64,000 bases of DNA, taken from positions 80,266,151 to 80,330,150 of the forward strand of contig NC_133120.1 in NCBI RefSeq assembly GCF_033568475.1, given 5' to 3'. Both the position numbers and the translations under genes were made by a program. Within the stretch, counting starts at the first letter, position 1. Each line of letters begins with the position of its first letter. The notes under the pieces are model-generated. The model ran no database searches and had not been told where the DNA came from. It saw only the letters and a list, made by a program, of their open reading frames with translations. Below, one piece after another: positions 1 through 10,504 of the stretch. Source of the DNA: Henckelia pumila (Eukaryota > Streptophyta > Magnoliopsida > Lamiales > Gesneriaceae).

Positions 1-1140
1 TTATGGGCTTAATAAATTATTTTAATTGGGCTTAGAACAATTTTATTGGGCTTAAGTATTGTTATTGGGCTAGATTTAAGTAATTGGGCTTGAGTGTTAG
101 GGCCAGCAGTCCAGTACAATCCATGAGAAATTTGCATGTGTCCTGATTATATATTTAATTATTTTTATGCATTGAAGTTATTTTAATATTTATATGTTAG
201 TAAGAAATTAAATTAAATATATATGAAGGACACACATTTTATTAAGTACATGCATTCATGAAATAATTTTATGCATAATTAAATGTTTAAGGTTGAACAA
301 TAATAAAATATTTTATGTTGGAAGTTGAAGTAGTGTGACAATTTAAGGGGGATTCGTCCCCATATGTGAACTATTGAAGGGCAGTTTACTGCCAATTTAA
401 GAGGTGATTCGTCACCGCCACGTACGTTGGTTTCCACGCTGATCAGTATTTAATGTATGATTTAAGGTTACACTACGGATACAACCATGCGATGTTAGAA
501 ATTTAACTGCTCAACAATATTTATGTATTATGTTATTTAAGTTAATTTAAGTTATGTTTATGTCATGATATTTTTAAGCATGCTCATTCATGTATATGTT
601 ATGTATTAGTATCAAAGTGATTTAAATTATTTTAAACCCTAGTTATGTTAGCATGTTGGGCCTCTAGGCTCACTACACTTATATGGTGCAGGTGAGTACG
701 TAGAGGAGGATGTAGCTCCTACCGGCGGCGAGGACATATGAGCGGACATGCAGTGACCACGTGACTATGGTAGATGTCTGAGTCACATGACATGTTTTTT
801 ATTATGTCAGCACGTTACACATTTTATATTATTTTTCAGTGGTTGTGGTTTTGAATATTTCATTTGAATATTTTCAGTGCATGCAAACCTTGATCATTTT
901 ACTTATGCAGTATTTTTAATTAAATGTTTGACTCAGATATTTATTTTATTTAAAGGATGCAATTTTTGTTTAAGTTATTTATTTTAGTCATTTATTTAAG
1001 TTATTTATTTATTTATTTATTTTAAATCTTTTTATTCTGTGCATATATGTATGGGCATATATGTACATATTTTATTTAGTAAGTAATAAAAAAAAAATTC
1101 CGCATATTTATTTATTAATTATAGAGTTAGGGTCGTTTCA
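1..1140 (+). mobile_element. 3' part of a Ty3-type LTR, nested in a copia element
   Basis: This is the right-hand part of a long LTR in plus orientation; its left end lies outside the window. It ends in AGTTAGGGTCGTTTCA at 1140. The same sequence family appears reverse-complemented at 10505-13213, where both ends are visible, so by comparison about 1.5 kb is missing here on the left. Shared landmarks are the repeated 'tgggctta' motifs near 1-100 and the A-rich tract before the terminal motif. Immediately after 1140 a copia gag reading frame continues, so this LTR inserted into a copia element. Whether it is solo or the 3' LTR of a full element cannot be seen. Confidence 0.8.
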
Positions 1141-1142
1141 AA

Positions 1143-1814
1143 ATCAGTCTAGAAATAGAGATTTCCAAGCTTAAAACTAAAAATGATAAGATACAAATGA
1201 AAAGTCAGCAGTTAAAGTCAGAAAACTCGAGACTTACTGATCTGTTAACCATCTGGAATAAGTCATCAACATTGTTAACCAAAATGCAAGAGTCACAAAA
1301 GTCATTTGGAGACAAGACAGGTCTCGGATTTAGTTTCAAGGACTGCAAACAAGCCGAGCCAATTACTCAATCCTGTCTGGAAAAGAACACTTCAAAATAT
1401 GTGAAATTATTTAGGTCCAGCACGATATATGAAAACATAGAACTTGATAATCATGTCAGTCCACCTATATCTCAACCAAAAAATCTTTATCATCGAGGAT
1501 TGGGATATGTGGAACCTAAGAGTTCAAACTCAAGCTGGATCAAGAAAAGACCAGTTCGATTTGGATATGGTCAAACAAGACAAGACTCTATGAAGGTACA
1601 ATATAGACCACCATATTTCAAAAATAGATCCGTTCAAAAGAGATATTGGAGGCCTAACTTGTATAATCAATCTAGACAGACATATCCAATGTACACACGA
1701 TACAATGCATATCATTTTTATCATTCACATATATATCGCCAGCACACACAACACAATGTACAAACTTCATGGGACACATTCAATGATCTACCTGTTAGAT
1801 TAATCAATGTTTAG
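1143..1814 (+). pseudogene. Ty1/copia gag-to-protease spacer fragment
   Basis: The open frame enters from the LTR junction (SLEIEISKLKTKNDK, upstream of the first ATG at 1197) and runs to a stop at 1812-1814. It has the coiled-coil character and the signature phrases (LTDLL..WNKSS, QESQKS..DKTGLGF) of the linker after the gag zinc knuckle in SIRE-like copia polyproteins. The C-terminal part is rich in Tyr, Arg and Gln. After the stop the expected 'WVPKG'-type motif is still readable with single-base damage (VPKGQIRRG at about 1814-1840). No protease, integrase, reverse transcriptase or RNase H follows, so the element is deleted or non-autonomous. Confidence 0.7.
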
Positions 1815-2915
1815 GTTCCTAAAGGACAAATCCGTCGAGGATCCACATAAGATATGGGTACTGATAAATGCATTTTATGCACTTAATTTGCATATGATTT
1901 GAATTGATTTTTGTGATGTATCGAGTGGATTTTATGCGTACTTCTTGTTGTTTTTATGAGATGCAAGGATTGGAGGAAAGTACCGAGAAGAATTGGAAAA
2001 AGGAATTACAGAAAATTTCAGAAAATTTCTGAGGATGTTAGAAAAAACTATATCCAATCTCCACCAATCATAATGAATTTTAATATGTTTTAAAGCTACT
2101 GTCAAAATTTCAGCTTGATCCGATGGTTAAATTGTGAGATATGATTTTTTGAAAATTGTCGCGCAACAGAACAAGACAAGTAGCGCCCCTTGGAAGAGCA
2201 ATAGCGCCCCAGTAGCGCCCCATGGAAGCGCAGTAGTTCTGTTGTGGGAAAATTGGATAAGTGAACTACGAAGAGCATGTGCGCCCGCACCAGTCTTGGA
2301 GCACTCCCGCACTAGATGAAGAACCGTGAAAAATAAAAAGAAGGAAACCTTCAGATTCATTTGGGCTTGATCGATGGACTTTCATCTACATATAAAAGAT
2401 ATTTTGAAGATCACAAGGAGAGAGGCAATTGCACAAGAACATACCACGCAACACAAAATCTGGAGAGAAACGCAACAAATCAAAAGACTATGTACATGTT
2501 GAGGGGGAATGGAGATTCTATCTAGCACCTTAATTGAAGATGATGAAGATAATAATTGAGGGGGAAGAAGATGATTCAAATCGACTTTAAATGACCCAGA
2601 TCATACCAGCCCAAAGAAGACCAGATCAATGAAAAGACCAAATGAATTGAACCAGATCAGATCAAGTTGGACCAGCTCAATGTCACCAGATCATATCATT
2701 CAACCAGATCAAATTAGTCTAGATAAGTCAACCAGATCAACCATGTGAACACTTCATTTGGAATCACCTTTTGAGGGGGAACAAATTCAAAGAAAGTGAG
2801 AGCAGATCAAAAGAATGACTGAAAGGAGAAAGATCACCAATTGATGCGATTGTCAAAAAGGAGAAAAATGACAGACAAATTGCTTAGTTTTGTCAAACAC
2901 CAAAAAGGAGAAAAT
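1815..2915 (+). other. Copia 3' internal noncoding region with CCAGATCA repeats and polypurine tract
   Basis: About 1.1 kb without a supportable gene between the gag remnant and the LTR. It holds three copies of a TAGCGCCCC motif (2180-2220), several 'gagggggaa' tracts, and about half a dozen ACCAGATCA-type repeats between 2590 and 2745. Just before the LTR lies an A/G-rich stretch (caaaaaggagaaaa, 2901-2914) suitable as a polypurine tract. Short frames here look fortuitous. Confidence 0.6.
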
Positions 2916-3857
2916 TGTTAGGAATTAAAGATCTAAGTTTCGGTGTTTGACAAATTACTTAAGTCATAAACTGAGCAGAACAAAAAAAGCAGAGAACAGA
3001 TTAATTGAAGAAGCAGAGAACAGATCAATTGAAGACCAGCTCAACAACCAAGGAGCCGTTGTGCTAAAAGACAAAAACAATAATTGAATATTTGAACGTT
3101 AGAGACAAAGACCCATAAAGTCAAGATCTGAGAGCAAATTAAAGAGACTTGTCGGAATCCTTAATAGCTATATTGTGGAGGCTATAATACCCAGAATTCA
3201 AACACAAGAAGCAGAGCTAAGAAATTGAGAGCTAAGCAAGAAAAAAGAGAATACACAAAAATAAAGATAAAGCTTCAAAAGCAATTGAAAGCAGATCAAT
3301 CAAGCACACACTTAGTGTCATATTAGATCAAGTGAGGATCATTTATGCTGAGTTTATCGAGTTGTATACTTGTACCAGATCAGTTAAGTGTTCTATCAAA
3401 ACACTATCTTTGTAACAAGAATCAGTCGAGGGCTCAATTCTTGAGTGTCTAGAAGTTCTAAGAGAGGCAGTGGTGTAAGTCCAGTCTTGAATCGTGTCTG
3501 TGCAAATTACTTGTATAGATCAAAGTCTTCTAGAGAGTGAATCCTTCCGAGGTGAAAGAAGGGATGACGTAGGAGATTGAGCTCCGAACATCTAGAAACA
3601 AGTCACTGTGTTATTTCTTATCTGTCAAACACATTGACTCACTTCACGAATTCGACCAAGCCATTTGATATGTGTTCGATCTGTTAGTCAACCTCTTCCG
3701 CACTGATTTAAGTTGGTTGATTAACATAGACACACGAAAAAGACAAGAGTTCATTTACTAACCCATCTGAACTCACAACTATAAGGTGAAATAGACTGCA
3801 TTCATCCGGATCAAAGTTACAAAACTCATCCAGATCAGTCCGATCCCGATCCTAACA
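2916..3857 (+). mobile_element. SIRE-type copia LTR, 942 bp
   Basis: The sequence begins TGTTAGGA and ends TCCTAACA, an 8-bp perfect terminal inverted repeat in the TG...CA form. It follows a purine-rich tract directly. The 5-bp flanks (AAAAT and ATTTC) do not match, as expected for the 3' LTR of an element whose left half is interrupted and outside the window, not for a solo LTR. Plus orientation agrees with the gag fragment upstream. Family assignment to SIRE/Maximus rests on the terminal sequence and gag spacer type. Confidence 0.82.
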
Positions 3858-5889
3858 ATTTCAATCAATTATGAAAGTGTGAACCAATGTCAAAGTTTGT
3901 CGTTGTGTATTTTCAACTTTGTCCTTGGTTTGTACACACTTGATAAATCTTGTGATGATATTTTTGTAAAATCAATTAGTATGATAAGGTCAAAATTGAT
4001 AAAGTGTGTGAATATTAGATAAGGATCAAGTTTCCAAAAAGTTTGAAATACAAAAATAATTTGATTTTTATTTCTTTTAAGTAAAATTAACAGATTTTTT
4101 CCACAAATATTTTTTAAAAAAATTCCACAAAAATCTTAATCAAATACTATTCAGTTTCCTAAAATATTGAAACATCAAAATACTTTAGTTTTTATTTGTT
4201 TGTAGACTAATTGAACATATATTTTTCAAACAAAATCTTATATATTTTAATTTGTGTAAGGACCTATTGAGCTAAATAATTATATCACGAGTTCATAAAT
4301 ATATAAAAAAATCATATTTATGTAAACGTTATATATATATATATATATTAAATTACACATTGGTGTTGAAATAAATAAATTTAAGTGGAGTCAAGTTTTA
4401 ATAAAAAATAATAAATTAAAAACAAACCAACACACACACACAATATATATGTAAACGTTAAAATTAAAAAAGTTAACTATTTCTCCTCCTAAAATCTAAC
4501 AACCACAAAAATTTCAAAAATGAAAGCATTGTAAGCAGAAGGAAATCATTAGATTTCGAAAAACAAGAAATTAAAAAGAAAAGAGATGGTCGACAAATAC
4601 ATCGATCACTACGATATTAACATAAAAGTAATAACAGACGATAACATACTAGAATATAGTTGAAAATGATTAAATTATTGTTATTCTTGCACGTAAAGAT
4701 TTTAGTAAAACAATGTTGTATTGAATGATTATTTGAATTCTTATTAATACAATCGTTTTTTCGAAAAATAAAAGTTGTTTAGTAATAAAAAGAGTATGTC
4801 CTACAAAAAAATAAAATATTAAATATAATAAAATGCAAATGATTGATGGAGACATCATCACACGAATTACCGTTAAAGATGATGAGTATCGATTCTTTCA
4901 TAAAGGTTAAAAAATAGATGATAAATGAAAAAAAAATAGTGAAAGAGAGAATAGTCTAAAATATAAAGGGAAACAAATATATTTGAGCAATAATTTAAAT
5001 TTAAGTTTAGAATTTATTATCTATTTTCGTTTTTTTTTTCATAAATCAATAGTCACAAAATAAGTCATTAACACGTAAGATAAGAAATTACAAAATAAAG
5101 ATTTAATTTAATTTTATTAATTTATCTACTTATTAAACAAATACATAATAAATCATATTGCTTCAAAACATACATACATGAGATAGAAAATAAAATGAAT
5201 TTACGGTACGAAGCATGCTACAATTTCTCAAGATTAATCAACAAAAAAATGAAAAACACGAGGTGTAGTAATTGCATATGCTTCAATATCAATATCAATA
5301 TCGTCTATATTTAAACTAAAAGGTACGTTACATAAGATAACATAGAAACAGGTTATGTGAATAAAGAAAATTAGGAACTTCATAAACAGCTGCTAGAAAC
5401 TTATAAAGTAAATAGTTACAATTCAAGAAATCAGCTCGATTCTTCCTATATATATTAGTATCCAAATGTTAGGTTGGAAGGAGGAGAACGAAAGCATTAT
5501 GAATAATAAAACGGCAGACCATCCCATAGATAGCGTACAATAATTTCACACACACAAAAAAAAAAAAAAAAAAAAAGAGCGGAAGAAGAAGAAAATACAA
5601 GGAAAAACCTCCTCTACAAAAGAAAATTAATGAGTAAATGATTTAGACCTCTAATGACTCTTAAACAGACAACTAAATTAAAATAAAAAGCATCCAAAAA
5701 AATCATTGACTGAAATTGTAAGAATTCTCGAACATCGATAATTATTCTTTCACCAGATCAATAAATATTCCACACATACTTGTACATTTCATACGAAACT
5801 TCAGAAAGTTGAAAAAACATGTGTCGTACTACTGTCAAGAGAAGGAATAATATAAGACAAGACTCTCTTCCAACCAAGTGAAATGGCCT
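3858..5889. other. AT-rich intergenic DNA
   Basis: No gene is visible. It contains a short (TA)n near 4330, a CA-rich run near 4430, an A-tract near 5555 and many homopolymer runs. No open frame shows a recognisable domain. Confidence 0.6.
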
Positions 5890-5896
5890 CGAATAG

Positions 5897-6240
5897 CTAA
5901 ATCAAACCAGTAAATGACAATCCATTTTCTGATTCAACCCAGTTTGTGTTGTGGAGATGGAACATTCTCTCAGGCCGAGCCCACACGAATCCGGGCATCT
6001 TCTCCATAGCTTTCATATGTTCTGGAGACATTATTGCTGCAAATCCCCTGAAACCAACGTGGTAACAATATTTGATGCGAGGTTCCTCGTTCGAGCTCGA
6101 ATTCGTCGTCTTTGGCAAAAAGGAATGGTACCATCGGTCAAGATCATCATCAAAAGTAATCGAATCCGGCTGCGGACCGTCCAAAGGCAACTCAACATGA
6201 ACCAGATATGTCTTTAAATTGCTTTCTTGGTCTCCTATAA
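5897..6240 (-). pseudogene. Subtilase (S8) inhibitor I9 propeptide fragment
   Basis: Read on the minus strand from about 6227, the frame gives TYLVHVELP, DLDRWYHSFLP, FRGFAAIMSPEHMKAMEKM and RPERMFHLHNTN, the order and spacing of the I9 prodomain of plant subtilisin-like proteases of the SBT1.2/SDD1 type. The prodomain is an intramolecular chaperone and inhibitor removed during secretion. After the HTTH-type motif at the prodomain end the frame shifts: GLNQKM, the next family motif, is readable one frame over, and the homology then stops. No signal peptide and no catalytic Asp, His or Ser follow, so this is a fragment. It lies just downstream of the RNA-binding protein gene on the same strand. 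The array beyond 41 kb has the opposite end of related genes. Confidence 0.82.
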
Positions 6241-6413
6241 TTATATGAAGATTGAATTTGAATGAATATTAATATAAAAAAAAACGTAAAATGTGAGAAA
6301 ACCCATAGAGTGAAATCTTGGGATTATGCAAATTCTTGCAAGAATTGAAGAGTTCTAAGTGATAATCAGTAGGAACATAGGATTGTAATGGATATTGAAT
6401 GTTTAAAATCATT

Positions 6414-7819
6414 TTATATAATTATAGTATAACTAAAACCTCCAAAACCACCACCTTGGTAGCTTCCGCCACCGTAGTTACCACCCAGACCACCTTGATA
6501 GCAGCCATCACTGGAATTAAAACTGCCATCAAAACCGCCGCTATGAGATTTTTCTGTTGCATAGTTCACCTTTATCTTTCGGCCATAGAGTTCCTGTCAA
6601 GCAGATGCGAGTTCAACCATATATAACTAAGCAAGTTTGTTGAATTATATATGCATGAAAAGCAATTATTTAAACAAAATGCCTTTGCTGCAAGAGCTGA
6701 TCATGTTCACTGTTGGATTGTAAAATTTTAAAGACACGTAAAAGGTCTTTTGGCACATATACCTCGACTAAGTTACTCTAACTCTAATTTAAAATACCAC
6801 AGTTCATATGTTTAAATATTCTTACCTCCAGTTAATATAGTAATTCAATTAACATAGAAGGAAGACTCACCATTCATTGCCCAACTTCCATGAGACAAGT
6901 TTGCAAGGAAATTATGCTGATGATATCATAGCCATAGGAACAAGCAAAAACATACCGTAAAAATATGAAATGACATAGTTCACCGTTGTTGACTAAGGAG
7001 ACTTTGTATCTGCCGCAATGGTTTTAATTACAGGTAGAAAATGGGCGTAAAGAAGTCGATCACAAATTTTAACACACGTGACAACTTTCGGCAAATTGTA
7101 AACGACTGGAGAAAAATCCATTAACGAAACAGGAAACTTATAATAAAAAGCATTTAAGATCCGTATAGACAGATGCACAAACATGATGATATATAGTTGC
7201 ATACCTGGCCATCAAATGCCTGGATAGCACTGGAAGCAGCTTCACTTGAAGTAAAAGTAACAAAAGCAAACCCTCTTGACCTACCGGTGTTATGATCAAT
7301 GATAACTCTAGCTGCAAAACCAAAAAAATGGAAACCATTAGTCCAAAGTTATACCATTACAAATTAACTTTATATGACTCTCAATATTCAACAATGCCTC
7401 CTATAACTTTTTTCATGGATTTTTTGACAAAAACGAGGGAAAATATATGAAGTCCAATAAAAATCTTTGTTTCGGTTGCTTTGCAGAGTACCAACAGCAA
7501 GGATACTCAAAAACCATAAAATAAAGAAATACTCAAATTCAAAGGATTATACCTTCAACAACTTCACCGTATTTTGAGAACGTCTCACTCAAACTCATGT
7601 CATCAGTGCTATTTGGGAGACCTACAGCGGACAACAAGAATAAAACATGAGAAGCAAAATATTAGTAGTTCAAACTTCTTAAAATCCACATAACAATTAA
7701 CAACTCACACCTCCAACAAAGATCTTTGAAAAGGTGGACATGCTCCTTATGGCCATAGAAAGCGAAGGATTGGAGGAACTTTGTTTCAGGACATTCCCAA
7801 CTTTCTTCAGAAAAGCCAT
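6414..7819 (-). CDS. Glycine-rich RNA-binding protein, mitochondrial type (RRM)
   Basis: Four coding exons on the minus strand: 7819-7711, 7621-7553, 7311-7205 and 6593-6414. All junctions are GT-AG and they sum to 465 nt, or 154 residues plus stop. The N-terminus (MAFLKKVGNVLKQ..., Ser/Arg-rich, no acidic residues for about 30 positions) looks like a mitochondrial targeting peptide. One RRM follows: RNP2 as KIFVGGL (about 32-38) and RNP1 as RSRGFAFV (about 70-77), then a Gly-rich tail (about 113-151) with YGGGSYQGG-type repeats. Length and layout match plant mitochondrial GRP/RBG proteins, which bind RNA and several of which act in organelle RNA editing or cold response. The tail is short and ends in an unusual hydrophobic TIII. 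No lesion is seen. Confidence 0.88.
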
Positions 7820-8199
7820 CTCAATAAGCCTAAAATCTAAAAGAATAAACATGCAAAATCAAAATTAGCATGAATCATGTGAACATAGGCAGCCTGCAAA
7901 AATTAAAAAATATTCACTCTTAAATAAAATATATAATTCATACTCATTTTACAAATTAGAAGGAAAAAAAAAAATCAAACCCTAATCTAGAGGACGACAA
8001 AATGTGGAATAGCTGAAAAGTGTTGATATATCATTAATGAAAGAGATACCGAAAAAAAAAGAAGAAAAAAAGAACACTATTTGGAGAAATAAAGAAAAGA
8101 GAGAAGGGTTTCGGAAAAAAAACAAACCTTGAATGCGCTGTGGCGAAAGAAATAGAGCCTCGACGGCAGAAGAAATTAGGGAAGGTGGATTTGGGAATT
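7820..8199 (-). other. 5' UTR with intron of the RNA-binding protein gene
   Basis: Upstream of the ATG the minus strand has an acceptor TTTTAG at 7835-7830 and a donor AAG|GTTTGTT at 8128/8127, defining a 298-bp intron (7830-8127) in the 5' UTR. The leader exon lies above 8128, with the pyrimidine-rich sequence usual for such leaders. Leader introns are common in this family. The transcription start is not determined; homology to this block ends at 8166 in the partial copy at 8591-8915. Confidence 0.6.
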
Positions 8200-8588
8200 G
8201 AGCAATGCTACATGTACAACCAAATTTGTACAATAATTTTTACACCACAAAAAATCAATACAAAATTTTAATTTATCAAATCTCAAGATACATTGAATTC
8301 AAAATCTCACGATATCATATCAAAATCTCACGAGATAATAACAAAATATCACGACATAATTGTTGTAAATATCGCTATACATGTACAACCAAATTTGTAC
8401 AATGAAGTAATAAGAGCAATGCTACATGTACACCAAATTTCTACAACAATTTTTATACCACAAAAAATTCAATACAAAATTTTAATTTATCAAATCTCAC
8501 GATACATTGAATGTAAAATCTTATGATACTTATCAAAATATCACGAGATAATAGCAAAATATCACGAGATAATTGTTGTAAATATCTA
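8200..8588. repeat. Two tandem copies of a ~214-bp AT-rich repeat (MITE-like)
   Basis: Copy one starts at 8200 and copy two at 8414, each opening with GAGCAATGCTACATGTACA and continuing with the same order of motifs (TTTTTA..CCACAAAAAATC, TTTATCAAATCTCA, ATAATTGTTGTAAATATC). Copy two is cut at about 8588. Motifs of the form CTCACGA/ATCACGA are repeated internally. It lies at the 5' edge of the RNA-binding protein leader. Confidence 0.65.
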
Positions 8589-8590
8589 AC

Positions 8591-8915
8591 CCTAAAATCT
8601 AAAAGAATAAACATGCACGATCAAAATTAGCATGAATCATGTGAACATAGGCAGCCTGCAAAAAATAAAAAATATTCACTCTTAAATAAAATATATAATT
8701 CATACTCATCTTACAAATTAGAAGGAAAAAAACATTAAACCCTAATCTAGAGGAGGACAAAATGTGGAATAGCTCAAAAGTGTTGATATATCATTAATGA
8801 AAGAGATCCAAAAAAAAAAACACACTATTTGGAGAAAAAAAAAAGAACAGGGAGAAGGGTTTAGGAAAAAACAAACCTCGAATGCGCTGTGGCGAAAGAA
8901 ATAGAGCCTCGACGG
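8591..8915 (-). repeat. Partial duplicate of the RNA-binding protein leader intron and exon
   Basis: This block matches 7829-8166 closely: the acceptor side (cctaaaatctaaaag), the whole intron, and the leader exon up to CGACGG. Offsets drift from 762 to 749 bp because of small deletions in A-rich runs. It carries no coding exon. It reads as a truncated second copy from a tandem duplication with a ~760-bp period, the 214-bp repeats lying within the period. Confidence 0.75.
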
Positions 8916-10499
8916 TAAAAATTTAACAATACTCATTTTTCTCATTAACGTAATATTAAAAAAAATTATTTTATTTTTTTATATAAAAACTTATGATAAA
9001 ATTCTAAAACTATTTTTGTATAGATACAATTACTTATATTAAATTCATAGTATTATATTTTTTGATAATTATTATAATAAAAAGATCTTGTAATATTATC
9101 TAAAAATAGATTATAATGTTTGAAAAATGTGAACTTAACATTATCTAGTAAAATAATTTTGCTTTTATTTAAATATGCTAATTGTTTTTGTTTTATTACG
9201 TGACATTGTTTTAAATCTGATGTTGAATATATAATCTAAAAAGGCTTATATTGTTTAAAAAATAATTTAATTCAATATTATGTCGTAAAATGATTTTGCC
9301 GCTTTTTAAGTATACTATTATATTTTTTGAGTCATATTACGTAACATTTTTTTATATGTGCATCTAAAAGAGATTGGATTATGTTGTTTTTTTAATTATG
9401 TTATATATTTTTTGGTCTTATTTGTGTAACTTTTTTTTAAATCTATTGTTAGATAAATCATCTAAAACAAAACTATACCGTTTATAAAATTTAAATGTAA
9501 CATTATCTTTGCATAATATGATTAAATATGTTGTTGAATATATAATCTAAAAAATGAGTATAAAATTTAAATTTAGCATTATCTCGTAAAATGTATTATG
9601 TTGTTTTTAACAAATGATGTTATATACTTTTGGATTTTAAGTGTAACATTTTTTTAAATATGCTATTGAATTTTTTTTTGTGTCATTGCTTATCATCGTA
9701 AAAATTTAAATTTAATAGATGAATCTATTATTTTCATCTTTTTAAAAGTCAAAATTTGAATTTCTTGTTATCTCGTAATATTTTTTGTATTAATGACTAC
9801 TTATATTTTTCACACATAAATTGTTCTTTTTTTATAATGTGTTTTTCTACTTTTTTAAATGTGCATCAATAAATATTTATTGAAATTATTTTTTAGGTAA
9901 ACTCCACAAAAATCAAAGACGCAAGCATTTGATAAATTTATTTCAAATTAATCATTGATATTATAAAGATTTATTATTAGTAATATTTAATAGATATAAT
10001 AAAAATAATTAATTTATATATTTTAGAGTTATTTTTAATGTTTATTGATAATTTTTTCTAATAAACATCCCATAATTTATAATATTTTATGTATTAGAGT
10101 AGTCGCACAGAAATCGAAGAGACAATCATGAGATATTTTGAAATTATTATCCAATAAAAATGAGAGAAAAAAAGTAATGATATATATTTTTAATTTTTTA
10201 AATTTTTTTTTGATAATATTATTTAAAATAATCTGTTTTGAGTGGGAAAATTGAAGCTTCTATTTTTTAAAAAACTTGTTTGCTTTTATATAGATATATA
10301 TATAGATATCATCAATAGTAGTATTACCACGTGCGCCTAGTGTGCTTTCTACTATCTAAATTTTAAATGAAAATAATAAATAATAAAATAAAAATAATCA
10401 CATTTTTTAAATAAATAAATATTTATAAAGAACAAAAAATACTATGACTCGTAAATAAGTAGTCATTAATGGACAAAATAAAATAGCATTATTGTAATT
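8916..10499. repeat. AT-rich intergenic DNA with diverged internal repeats
   Basis: No gene is supportable. From about 9060 to 9720 a set of phrases recurs in the same order with heavy divergence: 'aacattatctcgtaaaat', 'tatgctattatattttttg', 'gtaacattttttt', 'gttgaatatataatctaaaa'. This suggests an old tandem array with a period near 110-190 bp. The rest is featureless AT-rich sequence. Confidence 0.4.
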
Positions 10500-10504
10500 A
10501 AATA

